A stretch of DNA of 40,076 nucleotides. Origin: Scatosoma sp045124465. GTDB taxonomy: Bacteria; Bacillota; Clostridia; Christensenellales; Borkfalkiaceae. Shown piece by piece: positions 32,753 to 40,076 of this stretch. The stretch covers positions 1-40,076 of the forward strand of contig JBGVLV010000006.1 in NCBI GenBank assembly GCA_045124465.1. The letters run 5' to 3'. The stretch's first letter is position 1, and every line of letters begins with the position of its first letter. The notes below the pieces were generated by a model. The model worked only from the letters and a program-made list of their open reading frames with translations, made no database searches and was not told the DNA's origin. The position numbers and the translations under genes were made by a program.

Positions 32753-33460
32753 ATGCAACCTATCTACAAACGCGTGCTTTTAAAACTCTCCGGCGAGGCG
32801 CTCGCGGGCGATCAACGGTTCGGACTCAATCACGAGGTCATCGCCCCCGTCGTTGATCAGATCGTCCAGATCCATAAAATGGGCGTCGAGGTCGGTCTTG
32901 TCATCGGCGGCGGCAATTTCTGGCGCGGTCGGCAGGGCACGAACATGGACCGTACGACCGCCGATCATATGGGTATGCTCGCGACCGTTATGAACTCGCT
33001 TGCGATGATGGACGCGATCGAACAGCGCGGCGTGCCCGTGCGCGTACAGACCGCGCTCGATATGGTTTCCCTTGCCGAACCGTTCATCTTACGCAAAGCG
33101 CTCAGACATTTCGAAATGGGCAGGATCGTCATCTTTGCCTGCGGTACGGGCAATCCTTATTGCTCCACCGACACGGCGGCGGCGCTCCGCGCCTGCGAGA
33201 TCGACGCGGATATTTTACTTATGGCGAAGAACGTGGACGGTATCTACGATTCCGATCCCAAGACCAACCCCGCGGCGAAGAAATTCGAAACGCTCCGCTA
33301 CGCGGATATTATCAACCAAGGCTTGAAAGTCATCGACTTCACCGCGGCGACGATGTGTATGGAAAATAACGTGCCTACGCTCGCGTTCGGCTTGAACGAG
33401 GAAAATTCCATCGTTCGCGCCGTCTGCGGAGAAACACTCGGCACGATAATTAAAGTATAA
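32753..33460 (+). CDS. pyrH: UMP kinase (PyrH)
   Basis: This 235-residue amino-acid-kinase-fold enzyme phosphorylates UMP to UDP. Signatures are YKRVLLKLSGEALAGDQRFG, LVIGGGNFWRG, MDRTTADHMGMLATVMNSLA and LMAKNVDGIYDSDPK. The frame is open upstream to 32687, but the ATG at 32753 has AGGAGGT 6 nt before it and gives the standard family N-terminus, so I chose it. It heads a run with frr, uppS, cdsA, dxr and rseP. In many Clostridia rpsB and tsf precede it; here the polysaccharide operon does. UMP kinase also supplies UDP-sugar precursors. Confidence 0.97.
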   Translation: MQPIYKRVLLKLSGEALAGDQRFGLNHEVIAPVVDQIVQIHKMGVEVGLVIGGGNFWRGRQGTNMDRTTADHMGMLATVMNSLAMMDAIEQRGVPVRVQTALDMVSLAEPFILRKALRHFEMGRIVIFACGTGNPYCSTDTAAALRACEIDADILLMAKNVDGIYDSDPKTNPAAKKFETLRYADIINQGLKVIDFTAATMCMENNVPTLAFGLNEENSIVRAVCGETLGTIIKV

Positions 33461-33483
33461 CGACCCAAAAGGAGAAAACAAAA

Positions 33484-34056
33484 ATGGTAGAAAACGAAAA
33501 AGTGGAAGAAATGATGCTCGAGCTGGAAGAAAGTTCGGAAAACACGATCAAAGCGCTCGAAAACGACTACGGCGCTATCCGTACGGGACGTGCGAACCCG
33601 CATATCCTCGACCGTATCGAAGTGGAGGCGTACGGCGGTATGAGCAAGCTCATCGAGCTTGGTAACGTATCCGCGCTCGACGCGCGTTGTTTGCAGATCA
33701 ACCTTTGGGACAAATCCCTGCTCAAAGCGGTGGAGAAAGCGATCTTGCAATCGAACATCGGTCTGACCCCCTCCAACGACGGGCAGGTGATCCGTCTTGT
33801 GTTCCCCGTAATGACGGAAGAGCGCAGAAAGGAGCTTGTGAAACAGGCGAAAAAGACGGGCGAGGACGCGAAAGTCGCGCTCCGCAACCACCGTCGCGAG
33901 GCGATGGACGTACTCAAAAAGATGAAAACCGCGAAAGAGCTGTCCGAGGACGAAGTAGCGGGTTGCGAGGCGGACGTGGAGAAAGCGGTTTCGGGGTATA
34001 TGAGCACGGTCGAAAGCATCATTTCTTCGAAAGAAAAAGAATTGATGTCTATCTGA
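33484..34056 (+). CDS. frr: Ribosome recycling factor
   Basis: This 190-residue protein splits post-termination ribosomes with EF-G. It has the family's long helical domain I with RTGRANPHILDRIEVEAYGG and WDKSLLKAVEKAI, and the C-terminal NHRREAMDVLKKM segment. The length is slightly more than the usual 185. AAGGAG lies 8 nt before the ATG. It follows pyrH by 23 bp, the usual pairing. The separate EF-G-like gene at 775-2823 is a possible partner only by family relation. Confidence 0.97.
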   Translation: MVENEKVEEMMLELEESSENTIKALENDYGAIRTGRANPHILDRIEVEAYGGMSKLIELGNVSALDARCLQINLWDKSLLKAVEKAILQSNIGLTPSNDGQVIRLVFPVMTEERRKELVKQAKKTGEDAKVALRNHRREAMDVLKKMKTAKELSEDEVAGCEADVEKAVSGYMSTVESIISSKEKELMSI

Positions 34057-34059
34057 GCT

Positions 34060-34785
34060 ATGGTTCGGAATAGAATAAAAGCGGGAACGAAGATCCCCGA
34101 GCATATCGCGATCATTATGGACGGAAACGGGCGTTGGGCGAAAAAGCGTCTGATGCCCCGTTCTTTCGGGCATAGACAGGGTATGGAACGTATGATCGGT
34201 CTGATGGAACACGCGTTCGATCTGGGCGTGAAATACGTGACCGTCTACGCCCTATCCACCGAGAACCTCAAACGACCCAAGGACGAACTCGAAGGGCTGT
34301 ACGATCTCATTCGCAACCATTTCGAAACGTATATCGAGCGCGTATGCGCTCGCGGGGTCGCCTTCCGCGCGGTGGGGGATACGAGCCTGCTCCCCGACGA
34401 CGTACGGGCGATACTCGAAAATGCCGAACGGAAAACGGCGGGGTACGAGGGCAAAGGGATCAATATCGCGCTCGGCTACGGCGCGCGCGCGGAGATCGTA
34501 CGCGCGGCGAACGAGGCGGTCGCGCGGGGAGAACGGGTGACGGAGGAGAGCTTTTCCGAGCTTTTGTATACCCGCGGTCAGCCCGATCCCGAACTTATTA
34601 TCCGCACGGGCAAGGAAGTGCGGCTGTCGAATTTCCTGCTCTATCAGGCGGCGTATTCCGAATTGTACTTTTCGGAGAAGATGTTCCCCGAATTTTCCGA
34701 TCGGGATTTGGAAAAAGCGATCGAATGGTTTTCGGGGCGTACCCGCAGATTCGGAAAAACGGACGAACAGTTGACGGAGAATTAA
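34060..34785 (+). CDS. uppS: Undecaprenyl diphosphate synthase (UppS)
   Basis: This 241-residue cis-prenyltransferase extends farnesyl diphosphate to undecaprenyl diphosphate, the lipid carrier precursor for peptidoglycan and for both polysaccharide cassettes. The catalytic start AIIMDGNGRWAKKR contains the metal-binding Asp. Other blocks are TVYALSTENLKRP, ALGYGARAEI and IRTGKEVRLSNFLLYQAAYS, followed by EFSDRDLEKAI. It starts 3 nt after frr with no strong ribosome binding site, which suggests translational coupling. Confidence 0.97.
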   Translation: MVRNRIKAGTKIPEHIAIIMDGNGRWAKKRLMPRSFGHRQGMERMIGLMEHAFDLGVKYVTVYALSTENLKRPKDELEGLYDLIRNHFETYIERVCARGVAFRAVGDTSLLPDDVRAILENAERKTAGYEGKGINIALGYGARAEIVRAANEAVARGERVTEESFSELLYTRGQPDPELIIRTGKEVRLSNFLLYQAAYSELYFSEKMFPEFSDRDLEKAIEWFSGRTRRFGKTDEQLTEN

Positions 34786-34789
34786 ACTT

Positions 34790-35701
34790 ATGAAGATCCG
34801 ATTGATCACCGGTACGGCGTACGTAGCCGTGTTGGTTGCGTTCTATCTTTTGAAAATATTCGTACACGACTTCTTTTTCGACGCGCTCGTGTACGCGTTC
34901 GCGCTCATCGGCACGTTCGAAATGCTCCGCGCGATGAAAGAGAAAACGACCAAAGCCGAACGCGCGATGGTGTTTATCTTCGCCATCGTCTGCATACCCG
35001 CTTGCGCGGTCGCGGAATATTTCTTCCGTTACGGTCTGCACGTGACGAGCATTTGCTTTTTCGCGTTGGCGGTGGCGCTCGTATCGTTGCTCGTCATTCG
35101 CCACGAGGAAACGAACCCCGAAAATCTCGGCGTATCTTTCCTTTCGGCGGTGTACCCCGTATTGCTGCTCTGCATTTTCATACTCACCAACCACGTATCC
35201 GATCCCAGCGCGATGGAAACGTATCCCGAAACGCTGAAACGGATCGCGTTCGACTCCGATCTTTTGATCCTGTTCATATTCGTCGTTTCGCCCTGTTCCG
35301 ATTCCTTCGCGTACGTGTTCGGTCGGTTTTTGGGCAAGTTCTTCCCTCGGAAGATGGCGCCTTCCATCAGCCCCAACAAGACGGTCGTCGGCGCGATCGG
35401 CGGGCTGTTCGGGGGTATGCTCGGCGCGACGGTCATTTACTTTGCCTATAACGCGATCGTCGTGGGCGAGTTTATCGATATGCATATATGGTTGCCCGTA
35501 TATCTCGCGATCGGACTGGTCGCGGGCGCGGCGACGGAGTTCGGCGATCTTGTGGAAAGCTGTATCAAGCGCAAAGTGGGTATCAAAGATATGGGCAAGA
35601 TAATGCCCGGTCACGGCGGCGTGCTCGACCGTATCGACGGCACGTTGTTCGCGTGTATGGTCGTATACCTCGCGTTCGCGCTCGTAAGACTGCTCGCGTA
35701 A
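34790..35701 (+). CDS. cdsA: Phosphatidate cytidylyltransferase (CdsA)
   Basis: This 303-residue membrane enzyme makes CDP-diacylglycerol for phospholipid synthesis. About eight hydrophobic helices are followed by the family signature SCIKRKVGIKDMGKIMPGHG and then GVLDRIDG, with the conserved KD, HGG and D-R-x-D residues. CSDSFAYVFGRFLG and the SPNKTVVGAIGG segment are also typical. GGAG precedes the ATG. It lies between uppS and dxr, the usual Firmicute order. Confidence 0.95.
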   Translation: MKIRLITGTAYVAVLVAFYLLKIFVHDFFFDALVYAFALIGTFEMLRAMKEKTTKAERAMVFIFAIVCIPACAVAEYFFRYGLHVTSICFFALAVALVSLLVIRHEETNPENLGVSFLSAVYPVLLLCIFILTNHVSDPSAMETYPETLKRIAFDSDLLILFIFVVSPCSDSFAYVFGRFLGKFFPRKMAPSISPNKTVVGAIGGLFGGMLGATVIYFAYNAIVVGEFIDMHIWLPVYLAIGLVAGAATEFGDLVESCIKRKVGIKDMGKIMPGHGGVLDRIDGTLFACMVVYLAFALVRLLA

Positions 35702-35716
35702 AGGATAACGGAAAAG

Positions 35717-36871
35717 ATGAAAACGATTTCTTTGATCGGTTCGACGGGTTCGATCGGAACGCAGGTATGTTCCGTCGTGCGCCGTCACAGCGATAAATTC
35801 CGCATAGAAAGTCTTGTCGCGCACAGCTCGGCGGAGACGTTTTTGCAACAGGTGCGGGAGTTCAGACCCAAATACGCCGCGCTCGCGGACGAAGAGGCGG
35901 GCAAAAAGATCGCGGGGGAGATCCCCGACGGCGTGCGGTTTTATTACGGCGAAAAAGCCGCGCAAGAGGCGGTCGCGTACGGCGACGTCGCGTTCGTGGC
36001 GGCGACGGGGTTCGCGGGGCTGAAATATTCCCTCAAAGCCGTGGAGCTGAAAAAGGATATTGCGCTGGCGAACAAGGAAACGCTCGTTTGCGGCGGCGAG
36101 TTGGTCATGAACGAAATCAAGGGGGCAGGGTTGCGTTTAATGCCCGTAGACAGCGAACATTCCGCGCTCTGGCAAGCCCTGTCGTTCCGTACGGACGCGC
36201 CTTTTAAAAGGCTCATCATCACGGCGAGCGGAGGTCCGTTCTACGGATATACGCGAGAACAGCTCGAAAAGGTAACGCCCGCGTCCGCGCTCAAACACCC
36301 GACCTGGCAGATGGGCGCGAAGATCACGATCGACTCGGCGACGTTGCTCAATAAAGGGTTCGAGGTCATCGAGGCGAAATGGCTGTACGACGCGCCTTTG
36401 GAGAAGATAAGCACGGTCGTGCAACCGGAGAGCATTATCCACTCGATGGTGGAGTTCGAGGACAACGGGATACTGGCGCAGATGAGCTATCCGACGATGG
36501 AACTGCCCATTCAACTGGCGCTCACCTATCCCGAAAGACTGGATTGCGATTTGCGGCCGCTCGATTTTGTCAAGCTCGGCGCGATACGGTTCTTGCCGCT
36601 CGAAAGGGAGAAGTTCCCCTGTTTCGATCTCGCCTTAAAAGCCGCGGAGCTGGGCGACAACTATCCTTGCGCGCTCAACGGCGCGGGGGAGGTAGCCGTA
36701 CACGCGTTTTTGCGGGGGCGGATAGGTTTTCTCTCGATTGCGGAAACTATCGGGGAAACGTTGGCGAAAACGGAGAGAATGAAAGCGACGGATTACGCCG
36801 CTTTATGTGAAACGGACGCGCGGGCGCGCGCGGTCGCGGAAGAATACGTTCGGAAAACGGAAAAGGTGTAA
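35717..36871 (+). CDS. dxr: 1-deoxy-D-xylulose-5-phosphate reductoisomerase (Dxr)
   Basis: This 384-residue enzyme makes 2-C-methylerythritol 4-phosphate with NADPH, the committed step of the MEP isoprenoid pathway that feeds UppS. The cofactor loop is SLIGSTGSIGTQ. ALANKETLVCGGEL, MPVDSEHSALWQ, ASGGPF and HPTWQMGAKITIDSATLLNK hold the metal and substrate residues. AAGGA precedes the ATG, 15 bp after cdsA. Length is normal for the family. Confidence 0.97.
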   Translation: MKTISLIGSTGSIGTQVCSVVRRHSDKFRIESLVAHSSAETFLQQVREFRPKYAALADEEAGKKIAGEIPDGVRFYYGEKAAQEAVAYGDVAFVAATGFAGLKYSLKAVELKKDIALANKETLVCGGELVMNEIKGAGLRLMPVDSEHSALWQALSFRTDAPFKRLIITASGGPFYGYTREQLEKVTPASALKHPTWQMGAKITIDSATLLNKGFEVIEAKWLYDAPLEKISTVVQPESIIHSMVEFEDNGILAQMSYPTMELPIQLALTYPERLDCDLRPLDFVKLGAIRFLPLEREKFPCFDLALKAAELGDNYPCALNGAGEVAVHAFLRGRIGFLSIAETIGETLAKTERMKATDYAALCETDARARAVAEEYVRKTEKV

Positions 36872-36919
36872 CGGAATACGAAAGCGGAGAAATAGGAAAG
36901 GAAGAAGAGGATTATCGGA

Positions 36920-38131
36920 TTGAATTTTGCGGTTGATTTATTGTCTTTTGCAAGCGTGATGAAAAGTATCGGCGGGGTCGTCCTGGCGATCGTCATTTTG
37001 CTTGCCATGGTGACCATTCACGAATTCGGACATTACGTGGCGGGAAAACTCCTCGGCTTTAAAATAAACGAATTTGCCGTCGGGTTCGGTCCCGCTATCT
37101 TTAAAAAACGCAGTAAAAAGACGGGCGAGCTGTTCGCGCTCCGCGTGATCCCGCTCGGCGGTTATTGTGCGTTCGACGGCGAGGACGACGGCGACGACGG
37201 GCCTTTGACGGAGGACGGTCTGTTCGTAAACGCGGAGGAAAGGCAGATCGAAAAGACCGAAACGGTCGAGAGCGAGTACCCCGAACCCAAAGGGGAGCGA
37301 TTCAACGACCAACCGCCGTGGAAACGCATTATCGTTCTGATCGCGGGCGCGACGATGAACTATCTTTTGGCGCTCGTGCTTATTTTGATCATGTTCACGT
37401 GCGTAGGCAGACCGCTGTATAAGACGGTGGTGGAAAAGCCCGAAGAAACGGCGGCGGCGACCGAAGTCGTTCTCGAACGGACGGAGGAGAGCGACGTGCG
37501 GTTGCAGACGGGCGACGTGATCTTGAAGGTGGACGGGAAGAACGTGTATATGGTCACCGATTATATAGACGCGTTGGACGGGAAGTCGGCGGGGGAGGAA
37601 GTGCCTTTGCTCGTACTCCGCGACGGCGTGGAAACGACGGTGTATATGGTACTTGCCCAAGACGCCGATTTTGCGAATATGTCGGACACGGATACCCTCT
37701 TGAAAGCGATGAATATTTACGGGCTGTATCCAGTCACGGAGAAACAGGGCTTTTTCGCGAGTTTCGGTCATTCGTTCGTCTACTCGTTCAAGATCGGGGG
37801 TACGGTGCTCCGTTCCCTCGGCGAGCTGTTGACGGGCAAACTCGGACTGAGCGCGATGGGCGGACCCGTGACGACGATCAAAGTCACTTCGCAAGCGGCG
37901 TCGAGCGGGCTTTTGTCCTTCCTCAATATCGCGGCGTTTATCGGGGTCAACCTCGCCGTGTTCAATCTGTTGCCCATTCCCGCGCTCGACGGGTGTAAGG
38001 TCATTTTCTGTATCATCGAATGGATACGCAAAAAACCCGTCAATCGGAAAGTGGAAACGATGATCCATTTCCTCGGTATCGTTTTCCTGTTCGCGTTCGC
38101 GATACTCGTCGATATTCTGCAATTATTTTAA
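36920..38131 (+). CDS. rseP: Site-2 intramembrane metalloprotease (RseP)
   Basis: This 403-residue zinc protease cuts substrates within the membrane, typically anti-sigma factors or signal-peptide remnants. It has TIHEFGHYVAGKLLGFKIN with the HExxH zinc site, a PDZ domain (about 165-255, with RLQTGDVILKVDGKNV) and the FNLLPIPALDGCKV motif with the third zinc-ligand Asp. An acidic, charged insertion occupies about residues 88-128. I chose the TTG at 36920 because AGAGG lies 9 nt upstream; an ATG at 36959 is an alternative that would still keep the first helix. It ends the pyrH operon; ispG, often next in Clostridia, is absent here. Confidence 0.93.
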   Translation: MNFAVDLLSFASVMKSIGGVVLAIVILLAMVTIHEFGHYVAGKLLGFKINEFAVGFGPAIFKKRSKKTGELFALRVIPLGGYCAFDGEDDGDDGPLTEDGLFVNAEERQIEKTETVESEYPEPKGERFNDQPPWKRIIVLIAGATMNYLLALVLILIMFTCVGRPLYKTVVEKPEETAAATEVVLERTEESDVRLQTGDVILKVDGKNVYMVTDYIDALDGKSAGEEVPLLVLRDGVETTVYMVLAQDADFANMSDTDTLLKAMNIYGLYPVTEKQGFFASFGHSFVYSFKIGGTVLRSLGELLTGKLGLSAMGGPVTTIKVTSQAASSGLLSFLNIAAFIGVNLAVFNLLPIPALDGCKVIFCIIEWIRKKPVNRKVETMIHFLGIVFLFAFAILVDILQLF

Positions 38132-38143
38132 AAAAAATTCAGT

Positions 38144-38189
38144 CTGTCAAGTTTTTTTGCTTGACAGGCATATTTTTATCGTGTATAAT
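38144..38189 (+). promoter_or_regulatory. Promoter of ylxM-ffh with inverted repeat over -35
   Basis: TTGACA (38161-38166), a 17-bp spacer and TATAAT (38184-38189) are full consensus. The perfect inverted repeat CTGTCAAG (38144-38151) / CTTGACAG (38160-38167) covers the -35. As RNA from upstream it could also form a weak terminator for rseP, since a T-rich tail follows. Confidence 0.8.
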
Positions 38190-38246
38190 GGAAAGGTCGA
38201 AACGTGGAGTTGCGTTTTGGAAAATTCGGGAACGGGAGCGGAGGAG

Positions 38247-38525
38247 ATGAAAGACGATCTGAATTTTCTTCGGCTTTGGGATCTGTATTCGCCGCTGTTG
38301 ACGGCGACAAGACAAGAGATCGCCGAACTGTATTTCAACTACGATCTGTCCTTGGGCGAGATCGCGGAGCAGAAAGGAGTATCCCGGCAAAGCGTGTCCG
38401 ACTGTTTGCAAAAGTGCAGAAAGCAACTGGAAAAATACGAGGAAAAACTCGGTTTTGCAAAGACGTTGCAAGAAATGCAGGAGAAGTTGGACGTGTTGCA
38501 AAAGCAACTTGACGAAAAGCGGTAA
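38247..38525 (+). CDS. ylxM: YlxM family HTH protein
   Basis: This 92-residue protein matches the UPF0122/YlxM family, small helix-turn-helix proteins linked to the signal recognition particle and usually encoded just before ffh, as here. The sigma-70 region-4-like helix-turn-helix lies in LSLGEIAEQKGVSRQSVSDC (about 36-55), followed by a coiled-coil-like tail. The frame is open to 38157, but the ATG at 38247 has GGGAG 8 nt upstream and gives the standard N-terminus MKDDLNFLRLWDLY. The gap to ffh is 11 bp. Its promoter is upstream at 38161. Confidence 0.92.
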   Translation: MKDDLNFLRLWDLYSPLLTATRQEIAELYFNYDLSLGEIAEQKGVSRQSVSDCLQKCRKQLEKYEEKLGFAKTLQEMQEKLDVLQKQLDEKR

Positions 38526-38536
38526 AAGAGGTTCAG

Positions 38537-39856
38537 ATGGCTTTATTCGGTTCTTTATCGGAAAGACTCAATCATATATTTTCCAAGCTGACCAAGCGCG
38601 GCAAGCTGACGGAGCTTGAGATCCGTACGGCTATGCGCGAGGTGCGCGTGGCGTTGTTGGAGGCGGACGTCAATCTGAAAGTCGCCAAGCAGTTCATCGC
38701 GGAAGTTTCGGAAAAGGCGGTCGGGCAGGAGATCCTTTCTTCCCTCAATCCCGCGCAACAGGTCATAAAGATCGTCAACGAAGAACTCATAGAGCTGATG
38801 GGCAGCAAGAACGCGAAACTCGAAGTTTCGTCCAAGCTCCCGACCGTGATCATGATGTGCGGTCTGCAAGGCGCGGGTAAGACGACGCTTTGCGGTAAGC
38901 TCGCCGTGCAGCTGAAAAAACAGGGCAAAAAACCCTTGCTCGTGGCGGGGGATATTTACCGTCCCGCAGCGATCGCGCAATTACAGGTCGTCGGCAAGAA
39001 CGCGCAGGTGGAAGTGTTCGAAAAGGGCACGCAAAGCCCCGTAAAGACGGCGAAACAGGCGATCGAGTACGCGCGGTCGATGAACTACGATACGGTGATC
39101 CTCGATACGGCGGGGCGACTGCAAATAGACGAAACGTTGATGCAGGAGCTGGAAAATATCAAGAAAGAAGTCGAAGTGACGGAAACGCTTTTGGTCGTGG
39201 ACGCGATGACGGGTCAGGAGGCGGTGAACGTTGCGGAAACGTTCAACAGCCGTTTGGAGATCACGGGCGTGATACTGACCAAGCTCGACGGCGACACCCG
39301 CGGCGGCGCGTGTTTGTCCATAAAAGCGGTGACGGGGAAACCCATCAAGTTCATCGGCGTAGGCGAAAAGCTGACCGATCTCGAACCGTTCTATCCCGAC
39401 CGAATGGCGTCGAGGATACTGGGTATGGGCGACGTGCTTTCGCTCATCGAGAAAGCGCAACAGGCGATCACGGAAGAGGACGCGAAGAAGATGCAGCAGA
39501 AAATGCTCGCGAATTCGTTCACGCTCAACGACTATCTCGAACAGTTCTCGATGATGAAGAAGATGGGCGGTGCGTCGGCGATGATCTCGATGCTGCCGGG
39601 CGCGAACAAGCTCAAAGTCAACGAGGGCGACATCGACGAGAAAAAGATAGAACGCACGAAAGCCATTATCCTTTCGATGACGAAAGCGGAGCGCGACAAC
39701 CCGTCCATCATCGACAGCAAGAGAAAACGCCGTATCGCGGCGGGTTCCGGCACGACGGTACAGGACGTCAACCAGCTTTTGAAACAGTTCGATCAAACGA
39801 AACAGTTGATGAAACAGTTAAAGGGTGGGCGCGGCAAATTCCGTTTACCTTTTTGA
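38537..39856 (+). CDS. ffh: Signal recognition particle protein Ffh
   Basis: This 439-residue GTPase binds 4.5S/scRNA and signal sequences and carries ribosomes to the membrane receptor FtsY. The N domain is followed by the G domain with GLQGAGKTTLCGKLA, DTAGRLQID and LTKLDGDTRGG. The methionine-rich M domain (about 300-430) includes FSMMKKMGGASAMISMLPG and the RNA-binding SKRKRRIAAGSGTTVQDVN segment. It ends KGGRGKFRLPF. GAGG lies 5-6 nt before the ATG. The usual rpsP-rimM-trmD genes do not follow; instead a YqhQ-type gene begins. Confidence 0.97.
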   Translation: MALFGSLSERLNHIFSKLTKRGKLTELEIRTAMREVRVALLEADVNLKVAKQFIAEVSEKAVGQEILSSLNPAQQVIKIVNEELIELMGSKNAKLEVSSKLPTVIMMCGLQGAGKTTLCGKLAVQLKKQGKKPLLVAGDIYRPAAIAQLQVVGKNAQVEVFEKGTQSPVKTAKQAIEYARSMNYDTVILDTAGRLQIDETLMQELENIKKEVEVTETLLVVDAMTGQEAVNVAETFNSRLEITGVILTKLDGDTRGGACLSIKAVTGKPIKFIGVGEKLTDLEPFYPDRMASRILGMGDVLSLIEKAQQAITEEDAKKMQQKMLANSFTLNDYLEQFSMMKKMGGASAMISMLPGANKLKVNEGDIDEKKIERTKAIILSMTKAERDNPSIIDSKRKRRIAAGSGTTVQDVNQLLKQFDQTKQLMKQLKGGRGKFRLPF

Positions 39857-39895
39857 ACGGTTTATATACTTCGTAATACTTCGTCGAACTTACGT

Positions 39896-39937
39896 TTTCT
39901 CTCGGTCACGTACGACAAGTACGCTCCCGTCGAGAAA
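39896..39937. other. Nested hairpin between ffh and the next gene
   Basis: In the 162 bp without a gene after ffh, TTTCTC (39896-39901) can pair with GAGAAA (39932-39937) around an inner perfect stem CGTAC (39909-39913) / GTACG (39919-39923), loop GACAA. It has no T-run, so it is not an intrinsic terminator. It could be an intergenic repeat element or a small RNA structure. Confidence 0.35.
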
Positions 39938-40005
39938 GCCGCGTTCTCCTTGTCTTACTCGTATCTACGCCGTTTTTGGCAAAACTCCTATTTCCACACC
40001 TAATT

Positions 40006-40011
40006 TATAAT
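40006..40011 (+). promoter_or_regulatory. -10 box directly before the YqhQ-like gene
   Basis: TATAAT lies 7 nt before the ATG at 40019, and no ribosome binding site lies in between. A TTGGCA at 39976-39981 is too far (24 bp) to be a -35 partner, so this is a -10 alone. The geometry predicts a leaderless message. Confidence 0.45.
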
Positions 40012-40018
40012 AATCCGT

Positions 40019-40076
40019 ATGAAAGAAAAAAAGAACAAAAAACAAAGACCCGTATCCATCGGCGGTCAAGCCGTTA
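40019..40076 (+). CDS. YqhQ/DUF1385-family membrane protein, N-terminal fragment
   Basis: The window ends in the first 19 codons of this gene. The translation MKEKKNKKQRPVSIGGQAV matches the start of the DUF1385 (YqhQ) family, whose members begin with a basic stretch followed by IGGQAVIEGVMMRG. The function of this membrane protein family is unknown; in Firmicutes it is often next to prmC and prfA. The call rests on the short IGGQAV motif, so confidence is moderate. No ribosome binding site is present and a TATAAT lies 7 nt before the ATG. Confidence 0.65.
   Translation, partial: MKEKKNKKQRPVSIGGQAV

Noticed and set aside
34598..35965. A 455-codon minus-strand open frame opposite uppS/cdsA/dxr
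   Set aside because: Low-complexity, Arg/Asp/Glu-rich translation that spans three real genes on the other strand. It is an antisense shadow.
36938..38122. A 394-codon minus-strand open frame opposite rseP
   Set aside because: The plus strand encodes a site-2 protease with HExxH, PDZ and LDG motifs. The opposite translation has no family features.

Overview
The window looks like chromosomal DNA from an uncultured low-to-mid-GC Firmicute, most likely a gut Clostridia member. The evidence is consensus sigma-A promoters (TTGACA, 17-18 bp, TATAAT), AGGAGG-type ribosome binding sites, the order pyrH-frr-uppS-cdsA-dxr-rseP, an ylxM-ffh pair, and a CDP-glycerol phosphotransferase-like gene inside a polysaccharide locus. 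I cannot name a genus. No rRNA, tRNA, CRISPR array, transposase or phage gene was seen.

Layout. Positions 1-4800 hold small independent units: a PAP2 phosphatase and an EF-G-like GTPase on the minus strand, then a cysteine desulfurase, a 56-residue 2[4Fe-4S] ferredoxin and an unrecognised 56-residue cationic amphipathic peptide. Positions 4980-15442 form polysaccharide cassette A: two consensus promoters in tandem (the first with an 18-bp palindrome in its spacer), then a phosphoglycosyl transferase, a GT4, a pyruvyltransferase/FrhB fusion, a GT2, a Wzy-like polymerase, an unknown protein, a Wzx flippase and a nucleotidyltransferase-like protein. Positions 15523-17230 hold two tandem YwaF-family membrane proteins behind their own promoter. 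Positions 17251-32600 form a roughly 15-kb operon, cassette B: CapD-type dehydratase, DegT aminotransferase, a second phosphoglycosyl transferase, GT2, Wzy-like protein, CDP-glycerol phosphotransferase-like protein, Wzy/GT32 fusion, GT2, second Wzx, then rmlA-rmlB-rmlD-rmlC for dTDP-L-rhamnose. Positions 32660-38131 carry pyrH-frr-uppS-cdsA-dxr-rseP, followed by ylxM-ffh and the first codons of a YqhQ/DUF1385 gene.

How the genes fit together. Each cassette has its own initiating phosphoglycosyl transferase, glycosyltransferases, polymerase and flippase, so the cell probably builds two undecaprenyl-phosphate-linked glycans, or one complex glycan with shared parts. UppS downstream makes the lipid carrier precursor and the rml genes supply rhamnose. 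Cassette B lacks an N-acetyltransferase beside its 4-aminosugar genes and carries a polyol-phosphate-type transferase, so a zwitterionic polymer is a reasonable hypothesis. No chain-length regulator, tyrosine kinase or export porin gene lies in the window.

Most notable for follow-up: three genes whose -10 box lies 6-7 nt before the ATG with no ribosome binding site (candidate leaderless mRNAs); two unusual gene fusions; a promoter-spacer palindrome; a 30-bp alternating pyrimidine-purine leader segment ahead of the 15-kb operon; and the small peptide gene with a 16-bp direct repeat at its promoter.
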